This document shows, piece by piece, positions 8,310 to 16,677 of a stretch of 49,941 nucleotides of DNA. The stretch covers positions 1 through 49,941 of the forward strand of contig JAQIBR010000043.1 of assembly GCA_027858955.1 (NCBI GenBank). Reading direction: 5' to 3'. How positions within the stretch are numbered: the stretch's first letter is position 1; every line of letters begins with the position of its first letter. This DNA is from Bacteroidales bacterium (lineage in GTDB: Bacteria; Bacteroidota; Bacteroidia; Bacteroidales; UBA12170). The translations under genes and the position numbers were made by a program. The notes under the pieces were generated by a model. The model did no database searches and was not told the DNA's origin. It saw only the letters and a program-made list of their open reading frames with translations.

Positions 8310-8597
8310 ATGAAAATTCAGCAGAATCCGTTTGGAAATAATGAAAAAATTGTATTTCCTGTTAATTACGACCTGAAAATCATACTGTTGGCTAATGGTC
8401 GTCATAGTGATAATAAAGCAATGATTGAGCAAGTTTTCGTTAAATTGGGAGTTACATTCTTAAATTGGCGACATAAAGACAGCGGTAAAGGAAAATACAC
8501 TAGCTATACAGTTCATGTTCGTATTTCTTCAGAAATTTTGATGAAAAACTTATATGCCGAATTACGAAGTATTCCAGGATTTAAAATGGCAATATAA
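8310..8597 (+). CDS. DUF493 (YbeD-like) family protein
   Basis: A 95-residue cytoplasmic protein. The pattern FPVNYDLKIILL at about 16-27, GKGKYTSYTVHVRISSE near the middle and YAELRSIPGFKMAI at the end follows the DUF493/YbeD family, small ferredoxin-like-fold proteins proposed to be regulatory through similarity to ACT-type domains. Its biochemical role is unknown. It sits 31 bp after the adenosine-kinase-like gene and 81 bp before yaaA, possibly in one transcript. Length is normal for the family. Confidence 0.75.
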   Translation: MKIQQNPFGNNEKIVFPVNYDLKIILLANGRHSDNKAMIEQVFVKLGVTFLNWRHKDSGKGKYTSYTVHVRISSEILMKNLYAELRSIPGFKMAI

Positions 8598-8678
8598 AAC
8601 AGGACTTACAAACTTTCCAGAGGTATTTAAAAAATTTCTTTTTCTTTGTAAACTGATAATCAACATTTAGATTTAAGT

Positions 8679-9446
8679 ATGCTCATTATTATTTCACCTG
8701 CTAAAACGCTCGATTTTGAGCAAAAAGCAAATACTTCACATATAAGCGATTGCGATCTTCTGCCGCAGGCGGCAAAACTTATCAAGGTATTAAAGAAATG
8801 CAATTCGGAAGACTTAATGAAGTTAATGGGAATCAGCAATAAATTAGGGCATTTGAACCAAGAGCGTTTTGCTTCTTGGTCGCGCCCTTTTAATATCGAA
8901 AATGCCAAACAAGCATTACTTGCCTTTAAAGGCGATGTTTATACAGGTTTGTATGCCGAAACTTTTAGCGAGAAAGAACTTCAATATTCACAAACCCATT
9001 TACGAATATTGAGCGGCCTATATGGAGTGCTTCGTCCGTTGGATTTAATTCAACCTTATCGTTTAGAGATGGGAACTAAACTCAGAACTGATACATTCAC
9101 AAGCTTATATGATTTTTGGGGCGATAAACTAACGAATAAAATCAATCTTGCTTTAAAAGCTCAAGGCGATAAAATTCTAATAAATTTAGCTTCTAACGAA
9201 TATTTTAAAGCTTTGAATAAAAAGAAGTTAAAAGGAAATATAATTACTCCTGTTTTCAAAGATTTTTCGAATGGAGAGTATAAAATAATCAGCTTTTTCG
9301 CTAAAAAAGCAAGGGGCTTAATGAGTCGGTTTATTCTTCAAAACGAATTGAAAAAACCCGAAGAATTAAAACATTTTGATGCGGAAGGATATTTTTTTAG
9401 TGAAGCAGAAAGTAGTACTAACCAATTAATCTTTTTACGAGGATGA
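8679..9446 (+). CDS. yaaA: Peroxide stress protein YaaA (DUF328/UPF0246)
   Basis: A 255-residue YaaA family protein. In Escherichia coli, YaaA limits free intracellular iron and so protects DNA and proteins from peroxide-driven Fenton damage, and the fold binds DNA. The start MLIIISPAKTLDF is diagnostic. Other landmarks are FKGDVYTGL near residue 85, LRILSGLYGVLRPLDLIQPYRLEMG at about 107-131, INLASNEYFKAL, and the C-terminal GLMSRFIL. It overlaps the next small ORF by 4 bp (ATGA), which implies coupled translation. Confidence 0.95.
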   Translation: MLIIISPAKTLDFEQKANTSHISDCDLLPQAAKLIKVLKKCNSEDLMKLMGISNKLGHLNQERFASWSRPFNIENAKQALLAFKGDVYTGLYAETFSEKELQYSQTHLRILSGLYGVLRPLDLIQPYRLEMGTKLRTDTFTSLYDFWGDKLTNKINLALKAQGDKILINLASNEYFKALNKKKLKGNIITPVFKDFSNGEYKIISFFAKKARGLMSRFILQNELKKPEELKHFDAEGYFFSEAESSTNQLIFLRG

Positions 9447-9631
9447 TTCTGACATTATTTATTATAGGTGCAGCTTCAATTGTTTTTGGGGTTTATAATC
9501 TTGCCAAAGAAAAAAACTTATTAGGCTTCTTTTTTATATTTAGTGGCTTTATTTTATTATTCATCGGTTATTTTGTATTGCACTTATACCCACAAACTAT
9601 GCCTGAATTTTTGCGGAATTTAAGGATCTAA
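9443..9631 (+). CDS. Small two-helix membrane protein
   Basis: A 62-residue hydrophobic protein with two predicted transmembrane segments (about 2-18 and 27-49) joined by a short charged loop (AKEKN). No family was recognised. It overlaps yaaA by 4 bp, so it is probably expressed with it. Its TAA stop codon (9629-9631) is also the left target duplication of miniature element copy 2, which begins on the next base; the C-terminus is therefore unchanged by the insertion. Confidence 0.65.
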   Translation: MILTLFIIGAASIVFGVYNLAKEKNLLGFFFIFSGFILLFIGYFVLHLYPQTMPEFLRNLRI

Positions 9632-9765
9632 TACCAATTGTAGTTCAAAATGCCGCATAGCAAATTTTGAATTTATCCCGAATATTCGGGATTAATGCCG
9701 ATAGATCAACAAAACCGATAATTGAACGAAGTGAAAATATGCGGCATTTAGTTGACTAATCGGTA
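9632..9765 (+). mobile_element. Miniature inverted-repeat element, copy 2
   Basis: A 134-bp element from TACCAATTG to CTAATCGGTA with imperfect inverted termini and a central hairpin ATCCCGAATATTCGGGAT. It is flanked by TAA at 9629-9631 and 9766-9768. The left TAA is the stop codon of the preceding small membrane protein gene. The element lies between the yaaA pair and the exbB-like gene. Confidence 0.92.
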
Positions 9766-9901
9766 TAATTTATTTTACGATATACAATATTTTAATTGTA
9801 GGCGAGTTTCTGTATTAACAAAATCATGTTTAAAAACGAAAGGGTTTTGTAAAGGCTTTGCACTATTAATATCTAATTTTATTGAGTTAAATACAGAAAA
9901 A

Positions 9902-10615
9902 ATGATACTAAGTATTTTGATACAAATAACCGGTCTTGCTCACGACACAATTGCTGGTTCTAATGGTCTTATGGGTGGCGATGGAGGATTCTTAAGTCTT
10001 ACAGTAATTAATTTGGTAATAAAAGGAGGTTGGATTATGGCCTTACTTGGATTGCTCTCATTGATTACTATTTATATTTTTATTGGTCGATATTTGGCTA
10101 TCTCCCGCAACTCACGCGAAGACAAGAATTTTATGAATATGATTCGCGATAATATTCATGAAGGAAGAATTGAAACGGCTATTGAGTTATGCAAACGTGA
10201 AGATACGCCAATTGCTCGTCTAATTTTGAAGGGTCTCACTAGGATTGGAAAACCATTAAATGATATAAACGCCGCAATAGAAAATGTTGGTAATCTTGAA
10301 GTTGCGCTTCTCGAAAAGAATATTGCAACAATTTCTACTATTGCCAGTACAGCACCAATGTTGGGATTTCTAGGTACTGTAATCGGGATGATTATTGCTT
10401 TTTACGATATGTCTATGGCAGGTAATAATATCGATATTCAATTGCTTTCTTCAGGTATTTATCAGGCAATGATTACTACAGTTGGGGGCTTGATTGTTGG
10501 AATAATGGCTTATGTGATGTACAATATTTTAGTGGCTAAAATCGAAAAATTGGTGTTTCTTCTTGAAGCTCGTGCAAGTGATTTTATGGATGTATTAAAC
10601 GAACCTTCGAACTAA
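9902..10615 (+). CDS. exbB: MotA/TolQ/ExbB proton channel family protein
   Basis: The inner-membrane proton channel subunit of a TonB or Tol energy-transducing complex. I place the start at the ATG at 9902 (MILSILIQITGLAHD), giving 237 residues; the frame stays open further upstream, but that stretch begins inside the transposable element. A first transmembrane region lies near GGWIMALLGLLSLITIYIFI (about 42-61). The family core at the C-terminal half contains TISTIASTAPMLGFLGTVIGMI and ITTVGGLIVGIMAYVMYN, the two conserved membrane helices. ExbD-like and TonB-like genes follow immediately, so a TonB role is more likely than TolQ. Confidence 0.93.
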   Translation: MILSILIQITGLAHDTIAGSNGLMGGDGGFLSLTVINLVIKGGWIMALLGLLSLITIYIFIGRYLAISRNSREDKNFMNMIRDNIHEGRIETAIELCKREDTPIARLILKGLTRIGKPLNDINAAIENVGNLEVALLEKNIATISTIASTAPMLGFLGTVIGMIIAFYDMSMAGNNIDIQLLSSGIYQAMITTVGGLIVGIMAYVMYNILVAKIEKLVFLLEARASDFMDVLNEPSN

Positions 10616-10626
10616 AAAAATAGATT

Positions 10627-11040
10627 ATGGCCATAAAATCAAGAAACAAAAGAGTAGTTGAATTCAATATGGCATCCATGTCGGATCTAGTGTTTTTATT
10701 GCTTATTTTCTTTATGATAACTTCCACCCTTATCAGTCCAAATGCAATCAAATTACTCTTACCTAGTAGTAAAAGTAAAACAATGGCTAAACAAAATGTC
10801 ACTGTTTATATTAATGATCAATTCGATTATTATTTAGATAAGCGGAGGGTTGAAAAAAACAATCTACAGCAAGCTTTAAATGCTGAATTAATATCATATT
10901 CCGATGCAACAGTTGTTTTACGAAGCGATAAAAGCGTTCCTGTTCAATATGTTGTAAGTGTAATTGATGCTATTAATGGAATAAATAAACAAACGGGGCA
11001 AAAACACAAAGTTATTTTGGCTACAAGTCCGGCAAATTAG
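10627..11040 (+). CDS. exbD: ExbD/TolR biopolymer transport protein
   Basis: A 137-residue ExbD/TolR family protein with one N-terminal transmembrane helix and a periplasmic domain. The segment FNMASMSDLVFLLLIFFMIT (about 13-32) contains the family's conserved membrane Asp in MSDLVFLLLIFF, which takes part in proton flow. It lies 11 bp after the exbB-like gene and 6 bp before the TonB-like gene, forming a tight three-gene unit. Confidence 0.95.
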   Translation: MAIKSRNKRVVEFNMASMSDLVFLLLIFFMITSTLISPNAIKLLLPSSKSKTMAKQNVTVYINDQFDYYLDKRRVEKNNLQQALNAELISYSDATVVLRSDKSVPVQYVVSVIDAINGINKQTGQKHKVILATSPAN

Positions 11041-11046
11041 AAATTG

Positions 11047-11928
11047 ATGAGTCAGGAAACAAAAGATAAAGTAAAAGCATGGTTTGGAACAATTTTGTTT
11101 CATGCTTTATTGATATTGGCTCTTTTTTTCTTAGCCTTGAAAACACCTTTGCCCTTGCCTGATGAAGAAGGAGTCGAAGTTAATTTAGGTTATAGTGATG
11201 TAGGACAAAACATACAACAAATTCAACCTGAAGAGATTCCGGCTCCTACTCCCCAACCAGTCCAGGAAATTGTAGAAGAAGTTGTTGAAGACGTAATTAA
11301 AGAAGTTCCTGATGAAGAAATCATAGAAGAAGACACTGAAGAAGCCCCGACCATAGCTAAAAAACCTGAACCTAAAAAAGAAACAGAGAAAAAGGTAGAA
11401 CAGCCGATTGAAAAACCAATAGAAGAGAAAAAGCCTGAACCAGAAAAAAAAATTGAGCAGCCCAAAGAAGTTGTTAAGAAAAAAGAACCCGAACCTGAAC
11501 CAAAACCCGTTGTTGATACTCGATTGATGTATACTGGTAAAAAGGAAGGCGCTTCATCAGAAGGCAATGATCAACAACAAGGCGATAAAGGTGTAGAAAG
11601 CGGTGTTTTAAATACACCCAAATACAGCGGTCCTGGTGGATTAGGTTCAGACGGAATCTCTTATAATTTGGGCAACAGAAAAGCAAGTTCACTTCCAAAA
11701 CCTTCTTATAATTCAGATGATCAAGGAAGAGTTAACGTTCGTATTAGAGTTGATAAAAGCGGGCGAGTTATAAGTGCAGAAATTTTTCAAAAAGGCACTA
11801 CTGTATCCGACATTAATCTGCATAATATGGCTGTTCAGGCTGCATTAAAAGCAATTTTTGCTCCCGATTCAAACGCTCCTGAAATTCAAGTTGGAACTAT
11901 TACCTATAATTTTATTAAGCTGAATTAA
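11047..11928 (+). CDS. TonB-like energy transducer
   Basis: A 293-residue TonB-like protein that would carry proton-motive energy from ExbB/ExbD to outer-membrane receptors. A single transmembrane helix (about 12-31, GTILFHALLILALFFLAL) is followed by a long Pro/Glu/Lys-rich periplasm-spanning linker (about 35-160) and a small C-terminal TonB-type domain with VNVRIRVDKSGRVISAEIF and a terminal TYNFIKLN. The ATG at 11047 is preferred over a TTG one codon upstream. The C-terminal domain is more TolA/TonB-mixed than classical TonB, so a Tol-like role is possible. Confidence 0.88.
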   Translation: MSQETKDKVKAWFGTILFHALLILALFFLALKTPLPLPDEEGVEVNLGYSDVGQNIQQIQPEEIPAPTPQPVQEIVEEVVEDVIKEVPDEEIIEEDTEEAPTIAKKPEPKKETEKKVEQPIEKPIEEKKPEPEKKIEQPKEVVKKKEPEPEPKPVVDTRLMYTGKKEGASSEGNDQQQGDKGVESGVLNTPKYSGPGGLGSDGISYNLGNRKASSLPKPSYNSDDQGRVNVRIRVDKSGRVISAEIFQKGTTVSDINLHNMAVQAALKAIFAPDSNAPEIQVGTITYNFIKLN

Positions 11929-12028
11929 TAGGAATGATAATCTTCACCCAAGCGCCACCTTCTTTTCTGTTGCCAATATTTAAGCTTCCTTAGTGTGCTT
12001 CAATAATAATGTTAACTAATAAAACCGC
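11915..12028 (-). pseudogene. Remnant of a histidine kinase C-terminus
   Basis: The minus strand from about 12028 reads AVLLVNIIIEAH, a stop (TAA), then GSLNIGNRKEGGAWVKIIIP and INSA before a terminal stop at 11915-11917. The pattern IIEAHxGSLxIGNRKEGGAWxxIxIP is the usual last strand region of a histidine kinase ATPase domain. Nothing upstream in the same frame continues the kinase, so this is a roughly 37-codon fossil of another kinase lying between the TonB gene and the intact histidine kinase. Its end overlaps the convergent tonB-like gene. Confidence 0.65.
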
Positions 12029-12073
12029 TTATAATCTTTAAAATATAGATTCGAACTAAACGGAAATAGGCAG

Positions 12074-13450
12074 CTATTCATTGTCGGTAGGTTGTATTGG
12101 TAATGTAAATTTGAAAATACTTCCTTCATTAATTTTACTTTCTACCCAAATTTCACCCCCAAGTTTTTCAATAAACTCCTTGCAAAGTAATAAACCAAGA
12201 CCAGTACCATGCTCATTTTCTGTACCTTCCCGACTTACATCTTTATCGATCTTGAATAAATCTTCAAATATTTCTTTACTCATACCAATACCGGTATCTT
12301 TAATTGAAATCTCAATACTTTGACTACTGTATAATTTAGTTGAAATGAAAACGCTTCCTCCTATAGGAGTAAATTTTAAAGCATTGGACACAAGGTTTCC
12401 TATCACAGATTGAAGCATGCTTTTATCAGCATATACTACTACATCATCAAGTATATCTATATTAATCTCTATCCCCTTTTTATTATATGACTCTCTAATT
12501 AAATCTATATTTTGAACTATAAACTTATGTAAATGAATCGTCACTGGATTTGAAGAAAGTGAACCTCGTTGGACTCTTGACCAATCAAGCAAGTTTTCTA
12601 GAAGTTGATATAAATTAGTAGCGGATTTATTCAATGATGCAACAATAATTTGCATCTCGTTTTTTTTGAGATTTGATGATTTATCTGCTAATATATCTGT
12701 TAATCCTAAAAAGCTATTGAATGGACTTCTTAGATCATGAGCAATTATTGAGAAAAATTTGTCTTTTGTTGAATTAAGTTTTTGTAATTCTTTTTTCTGT
12801 ATTGCCGTGGTCTCATTTTCTTTATCATAACTTCTCCTATAATAACTTATAAAGAAATAAATTAGAACAAAGGTGGTTATATATCCAAAATATATATCCA
12901 AGACTTTAGCTTCTTCATTCGGATATTTAATTATATAATCAGGGAAAAAGTATTCTATGAATAGAAGAATGATAATATTTAATATTGTTATTAAAAGATA
13001 TAAAAATGAATTATTCGACTTTGAAACGGTAATAAAGAATACTATGGCTAAAATATATAATAATGGAATAGAGCCTTTAGAACCTTCAGATACGATCCAC
13101 GCAATCGAAATTAATAATAACATTAAAATTGACAGAGAAATACGACCATAAATATGTTTGAAGCGTGCAAAATAATACAAAATAGCAAAAGCTACAATAG
13201 CAAACCCAACTGTGATGTTTAAATATTTGGATAAGCCTAAAGTATAATTCCAAAAAATAGCTAATAGAGCAAAAAGTATACTAAATATACAACCGACAAT
13301 AAACATTTTATTTTGAAATGAAACTATACTTAAATCTCCAGTAATAATATTAACTATCCTAGAAATTGAGCGAAGTATAACACTGAAATATTGTTTAATA
13401 ATAGATTTTAATTTAGTATTTCTCATTATTATATTTAATAATTGAATCAA
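12074..13450 (-). CDS. Membrane sensor histidine kinase
   Basis: A 458-residue two-component sensor kinase. The N-terminal half (about 48-205) holds around six hydrophobic segments. A short coiled region follows, then the dimerisation/phosphoacceptor box FFSIIAHDLRSPFNSFLG with His238. The ATPase domain has the N box VIGNLVSNALKFT, G1 DTGIGMS and G2 GTGLGLLLCKEF, and is complete to the C-terminal FKFTLPI. No response regulator gene is adjacent, so the partner is unknown. The ATG at 13450 is used; an in-frame ATG at 13426 (MRNTKLKS) is an alternative. Confidence 0.93.
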   Translation of the reverse strand: MIQLLNIIMRNTKLKSIIKQYFSVILRSISRIVNIITGDLSIVSFQNKMFIVGCIFSILFALLAIFWNYTLGLSKYLNITVGFAIVAFAILYYFARFKHIYGRISLSILMLLLISIAWIVSEGSKGSIPLLYILAIVFFITVSKSNNSFLYLLITILNIIILLFIEYFFPDYIIKYPNEEAKVLDIYFGYITTFVLIYFFISYYRRSYDKENETTAIQKKELQKLNSTKDKFFSIIAHDLRSPFNSFLGLTDILADKSSNLKKNEMQIIVASLNKSATNLYQLLENLLDWSRVQRGSLSSNPVTIHLHKFIVQNIDLIRESYNKKGIEINIDILDDVVVYADKSMLQSVIGNLVSNALKFTPIGGSVFISTKLYSSQSIEISIKDTGIGMSKEIFEDLFKIDKDVSREGTENEHGTGLGLLLCKEFIEKLGGEIWVESKINEGSIFKFTLPIQPTDNE

Positions 13451-13874
13451 TTTTTAATTCTTGTTCGTGAGTTTGAAGTTTGTATAATACTGCTTTATAA
13501 TTATTTATATTTAATTCCAAAGTAACTAAAATCCTAAACAAAGGAAATAATCTGCAAAAACACGTATAGACAACCAAAATAATAAAATATATTTCAGAAA
13601 CCTAATTTTTAATTCTGTGTATTTTTATATCAACATATTATGGGCTCAATAGAAAATAATTAAATTGGCTAGTTAGATTTAAACCAAGTTTTGTTTTCGC
13701 ATAAAAAAACAGAATTAATTCTAATTCAAGCTTTTATTTATAGAGCCCTTTCGTTCTTTTGATGCCGATTCGACTAGTAAATTAAGAACGATTTGGTTGA
13801 TATTTGATGAATACTTTAAATTCGAACCTAAAAAATTCCCTATCTTTAAGCCTTTATTTTAAACTTCTATAGCC
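13451..13874. other. Gene-free intergenic region
   Basis: No gene was seen between the divergent histidine kinase and hydrolase genes. It contains an inverted repeat TCGTTCTT (13751-13758) / AAGAACGA (13784-13791) with a 25-bp spacer, and a near-consensus -7 element TATCTTTA at 13841-13848 that could serve the hydrolase gene at 13875. Confidence 0.45.
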
Positions 13875-14624
13875 ATGAAAATTAAAACCGCTTTCTTCAG
13901 TTTAATTATCCTTTTTTCAAGCTTATCTGCTTACAATCAGAAAGTTTGGCCTACTCAACAAGGCGACTTAAAAATATATCCTATTCAACATGCTTCTATG
14001 GTTTGGGAATGGAATGGATTAACTATTTATATTGATCCTGCTGGCAATCCTGATTCGTATAATCATTTTGCTGCACCCGATCTGGTCTTTATTACTCATA
14101 GCCATGGCGACCATTTAAGCAAAACTACTTTGGAAGGTGTTAATGCCGAAGGGGTTCCGTTAGTTGTTCCACAAGAAGTTGCCGATAAAATGGATGAAAA
14201 ATTTAAATCCGACTTAACTGTTTTAGCCAATGGCGAGAATAGTGAAATTATGGAAATTGAAATAGAATGTGTTCCTGCTTATAATTATCCTGCTACAGAC
14301 GAATCGCGCCATATAAAAGGAGTTGGAAATGGCTACGTTCTTACTCTTGGCGGAACAAGGATTTATATTAGCGGAGATACTGGAAATATGCCGGAAATGA
14401 ACGAAATAGAGAATATTGACATTGCATTTTTGTGTATGAATCTTCCATATACAATGGATGTTGATGATGCTGCTAAAGCAACTTTGATCGTTCAACCCAA
14501 AATAATTTACCCTTATCATTTTCGCAGTCAGGGTGGTTTTAGCGATTTAGAAAAATTCAAATCGCTGCTTGCTGAAGAAAATGGTGAAATAGAAGTACGC
14601 ATTCTGGATTGGTATGCTCAATAG
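13875..14624 (+). CDS. Exported metallo-beta-lactamase-fold hydrolase (UlaG-like)
   Basis: A 249-residue metallo-beta-lactamase-fold protein with a signal peptide (about 1-19, KTAFFSLIILFSSLSAYNQ). The metal-binding HSHGDH motif is at residues 75-80 (His75, His77, Asp79, His80) and a later ISGDTG supplies the next ligand Asp; YPYHFRSQGG holds a further His. The arrangement IQHASMVWEWNGLTIYIDP resembles the UlaG/L-ascorbate-6-phosphate lactonase-like branch, which includes many hydrolases of unknown substrate. Periplasmic location is predicted; substrate is unknown. Confidence 0.88.
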   Translation: MKIKTAFFSLIILFSSLSAYNQKVWPTQQGDLKIYPIQHASMVWEWNGLTIYIDPAGNPDSYNHFAAPDLVFITHSHGDHLSKTTLEGVNAEGVPLVVPQEVADKMDEKFKSDLTVLANGENSEIMEIEIECVPAYNYPATDESRHIKGVGNGYVLTLGGTRIYISGDTGNMPEMNEIENIDIAFLCMNLPYTMDVDDAAKATLIVQPKIIYPYHFRSQGGFSDLEKFKSLLAEENGEIEVRILDWYAQ

Positions 14625-14764
14625 TATGAGATTATCGGAATAGTTAAATTTTTGAGAATTTTAATGCTGTTTATGTTGTTTTCTATCTTAATGTCGGGTA
14701 TATGTCGTGTAAAAGAAGTGGCGTATTCGCTTAATTCTGATCTAATTTAGCCAAAAAATAAATT

Positions 14765-15301
14765 ATGGAAAATATCGGAAGTAAAATTAAAGAATTAAGA
14801 TTGCTTAAAGGCCTAACCCAAGAAGATCTTGCCGATAAAACAGGATTAAGCGTACGCACAATTCAACGTATTGAAAGTGGCGAAGTAGATCCTCGAACCT
14901 ATACGCTAAACGCTCTTGCCGAAGCCTTAGATGTGGCCTTAGAAACTTTTACAAGCCAGAAAATAAATACCCCTAAGACCTTTGCGCAAGATGAGTACAA
15001 CTGGGTTATCCTGATGCATTTTAGCGGAATCTTTATTCTGGTGTTGCCTCCTATTCTTGTTTGGATGTTTAAGAAAAACGAAATAGCTGAATATGAACAA
15101 CACTTTAAAGATGTGATGAATTTTCAGATTTCCATTTTTATTTATCTGATGATTTCGGCGATCCTGTTTTTTGTTTTAATTGGATTACCTCTTCTGATCT
15201 TTTTGGGCTTATTCAGCACAATTGTCGTTGTTTTGAATACCATTAAAGTGATGAATCACGAGCCTTACAACTACCCTTGGACAATAGAAATTTTAAAATA
15301 A
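14765..15301 (+). CDS. XRE-family HTH regulator fused to a DUF4870-like membrane domain
   Basis: A 178-residue protein with an N-terminal helix-turn-helix domain (about 5-60: IKELRLLKGLTQEDLADKTG, LSVRTIQRIESGEVDPR) and a C-terminal DUF4870-like region with three hydrophobic segments (about 78-170). The combination places a DNA-binding domain at the membrane. The signal it senses and its targets are unknown. A near-consensus -7 element TAATTTAG lies at 14743-14750. Confidence 0.85.
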   Translation: MENIGSKIKELRLLKGLTQEDLADKTGLSVRTIQRIESGEVDPRTYTLNALAEALDVALETFTSQKINTPKTFAQDEYNWVILMHFSGIFILVLPPILVWMFKKNEIAEYEQHFKDVMNFQISIFIYLMISAILFFVLIGLPLLIFLGLFSTIVVVLNTIKVMNHEPYNYPWTIEILK

Positions 15302-15331
15302 GCAAACTTCTTTCGACTTATAAATTAGTGC

Positions 15332-16204
15332 TTAAGCCTTCTTTTTAAACTTCGCCATCAACGATTCCAAGCCGTAAACCAAATGAACAAACGGAAATAA
15401 AAAGAGTAAGACAATTAAAATAGCCCCATTCTTTTTAATGGTTGAAAGGCCAAATGCTTCTAAAGTTATGGCCAACAAATAAGCACTCATTCCTAATAAA
15501 AAAATCAAAAACAGGGCTGGGTTAAAAGCAGCACCAACACCAAAAAATAAAAAAAATAACACAAAGAGCGCAGGAAATAGCTTAAATTCTTTCTGAGCTT
15601 GCTTTTGGCAAGCATACATAAGTTCGGTAAAATTGGTAAGATATTCAACCTTTACCTTTCTGCTAGAATATTCAACTAAATTCAATTTCTTTTTTACCGC
15701 ATAGCGATAAAGTTCTATGGATGATTCAGGATGAACACTTAATTTATCAGTATTTAAAGTTTCTACTTCTTTTTTTTCAAAAAGCGCCGACTCTTTTAAA
15801 AAATTATCTTCATTGCTAGTTTTAGCTTGGAAACCACAAAGGCCATAATGACTTTGTTGAACAGCTATTAAACTTTCCGTCCAAAGGCTTCCATTTTCCC
15901 GCTCAGGCTTTTTTTCATCAGTGCTAAGAATTTGACTGAAAAAATTTGCCGGATAATCTATTTCAGGATTAAAAAACATGAACTTATCCGTAGAAATTGA
16001 ACTGAGCAATTGCGAAAAGCTCGGATCTTCGTCTTCCTCTATAGAGAAAACGGGAAAATCAGCAGTATTCTTAATTTTATTATGATAGCTTATCAACAAC
16101 ACATCAGTCTGATCCGAAGCCACCAAATTATCCAGCTTAAGCCTTAAAATGTTTGATGCGAAGTTTTTAGGCGCATTTACAAGAAGCGTGATTTTTTCCA
16201 TCAT
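15332..16204 (-). CDS. Divergent glycosyltransferase family 2-like membrane protein
   Basis: About 290 residues, with the start placed at the ATG pair at 16204/16201 (MMEKITLLVNAPKN); an upstream in-frame ATG at 16252 is an alternative. The C-terminal third has a hydrophobic pair (FPALFVLFFLFFGVGAAF, FLIFLLGMSAYLLAIT) and ends FPFVHLVYGLESLMAKFKKK, which recalls the C-terminus of membrane-bound GT2 enzymes. The N-terminal half resembles a worn nucleotide-sugar domain (MFFNPEIDYP where such enzymes have a D-x-D region), without a clear catalytic DxD. Activity is doubtful. It converges with the XRE/DUF4870 gene, 30 bp apart. Confidence 0.6.
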   Translation of the reverse strand: MMEKITLLVNAPKNFASNILRLKLDNLVASDQTDVLLISYHNKIKNTADFPVFSIEEDEDPSFSQLLSSISTDKFMFFNPEIDYPANFFSQILSTDEKKPERENGSLWTESLIAVQQSHYGLCGFQAKTSNEDNFLKESALFEKKEVETLNTDKLSVHPESSIELYRYAVKKKLNLVEYSSRKVKVEYLTNFTELMYACQKQAQKEFKLFPALFVLFFLFFGVGAAFNPALFLIFLLGMSAYLLAITLEAFGLSTIKKNGAILIVLLFLFPFVHLVYGLESLMAKFKKKA

Positions 16205-16299
16205 TAATTTTTTGGCAAAGAAATGAAAAATTGACGAATTTTCTGAATTCATATTTATATAGCATTTTCTGATTTGAGCTGAAAGCTACGGTCAATCTA

Positions 16300-16620
16300 G
16301 CTCAAGGCTGCCCATGAGTGGATCATTTGAAAATTGTTTTTACCATCGAAAAGGTTTTAAGTTGTCCTTTCAGGACGTGTTTTTTCAACCATTATTGTTT
16401 TCCCAAGACGGTGTCTTGGGTTGAATTTAGCCATCCTTTCAGGATGTGTTTAGTATGGATTTCTTGATTTCATTTGCGCTAAAGGTTGTATAAAGCTAAA
16501 TTAGCTGAAAGCCTTATTCAATTTAGCCCAAGGCAAAGCCTTGGGTTTTCAAACGGCAATATGTTTTCGATTCCTGAAGGGCAATTTAATCTGTGCTTTC
16601 AGGACGAATACATTTTTTTG
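16300..16620. repeat. Cluster of short palindromic repeats upstream of topB
   Basis: This stretch holds no convincing gene but carries several near-perfect palindromes in two alternating types: GTCCTTTCAGGAC (16364-16376), CCCAAGACGGTGTCTTGGG (16402-16420), CATCCTTTCAGGATG (16432-16446) and CCCAAGGCAAAGCCTTGGG (16527-16545), followed by further CCTGAAGGGC and CTTTCAGGAC fragments (16572-16615). The alternation of a CCTTTCAGG-type and a CCCAAG-type palindrome, with AATTTAGCC-like text between, suggests a dispersed composite repeat family rather than operators. Confidence 0.7.
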
Positions 16621-16653
16621 CTGAATAAAAGTACACGGCTAAGAAAAGCTTTC

Positions 16654-16661
16654 TATTTTTG
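16654..16661 (+). promoter_or_regulatory. Bacteroidota -7 element (TATTTTTG) of topB
   Basis: TATTTTTG fits TAnnTTTG and lies 16 bp upstream of the ATG at 16678. It argues that translation starts there and not in the open frame that continues upstream through the repeats. Confidence 0.6.
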
Positions 16662-16677
16662 TGAAAAATCCAAGTTT

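Noticed and set aside
9752-9901. N-terminal extension of the exbB-like frame
   Set aside because: The extension starts within the miniature element and has no family resemblance; the ATG at 9902 gives a normal protein.
1-16000. Defence island around the type I RM genes
   Set aside because: Only hsdM, the split RhuM/PLD gene and hsdS were seen; the neighbouring genes are metabolic or regulatory and no other defence families were recognised.
16486-16677. N-terminal extension of topB
   Set aside because: It is translated repeat DNA; the Toprim start MILCVAEKPSV at 16678 follows a good -7 element.
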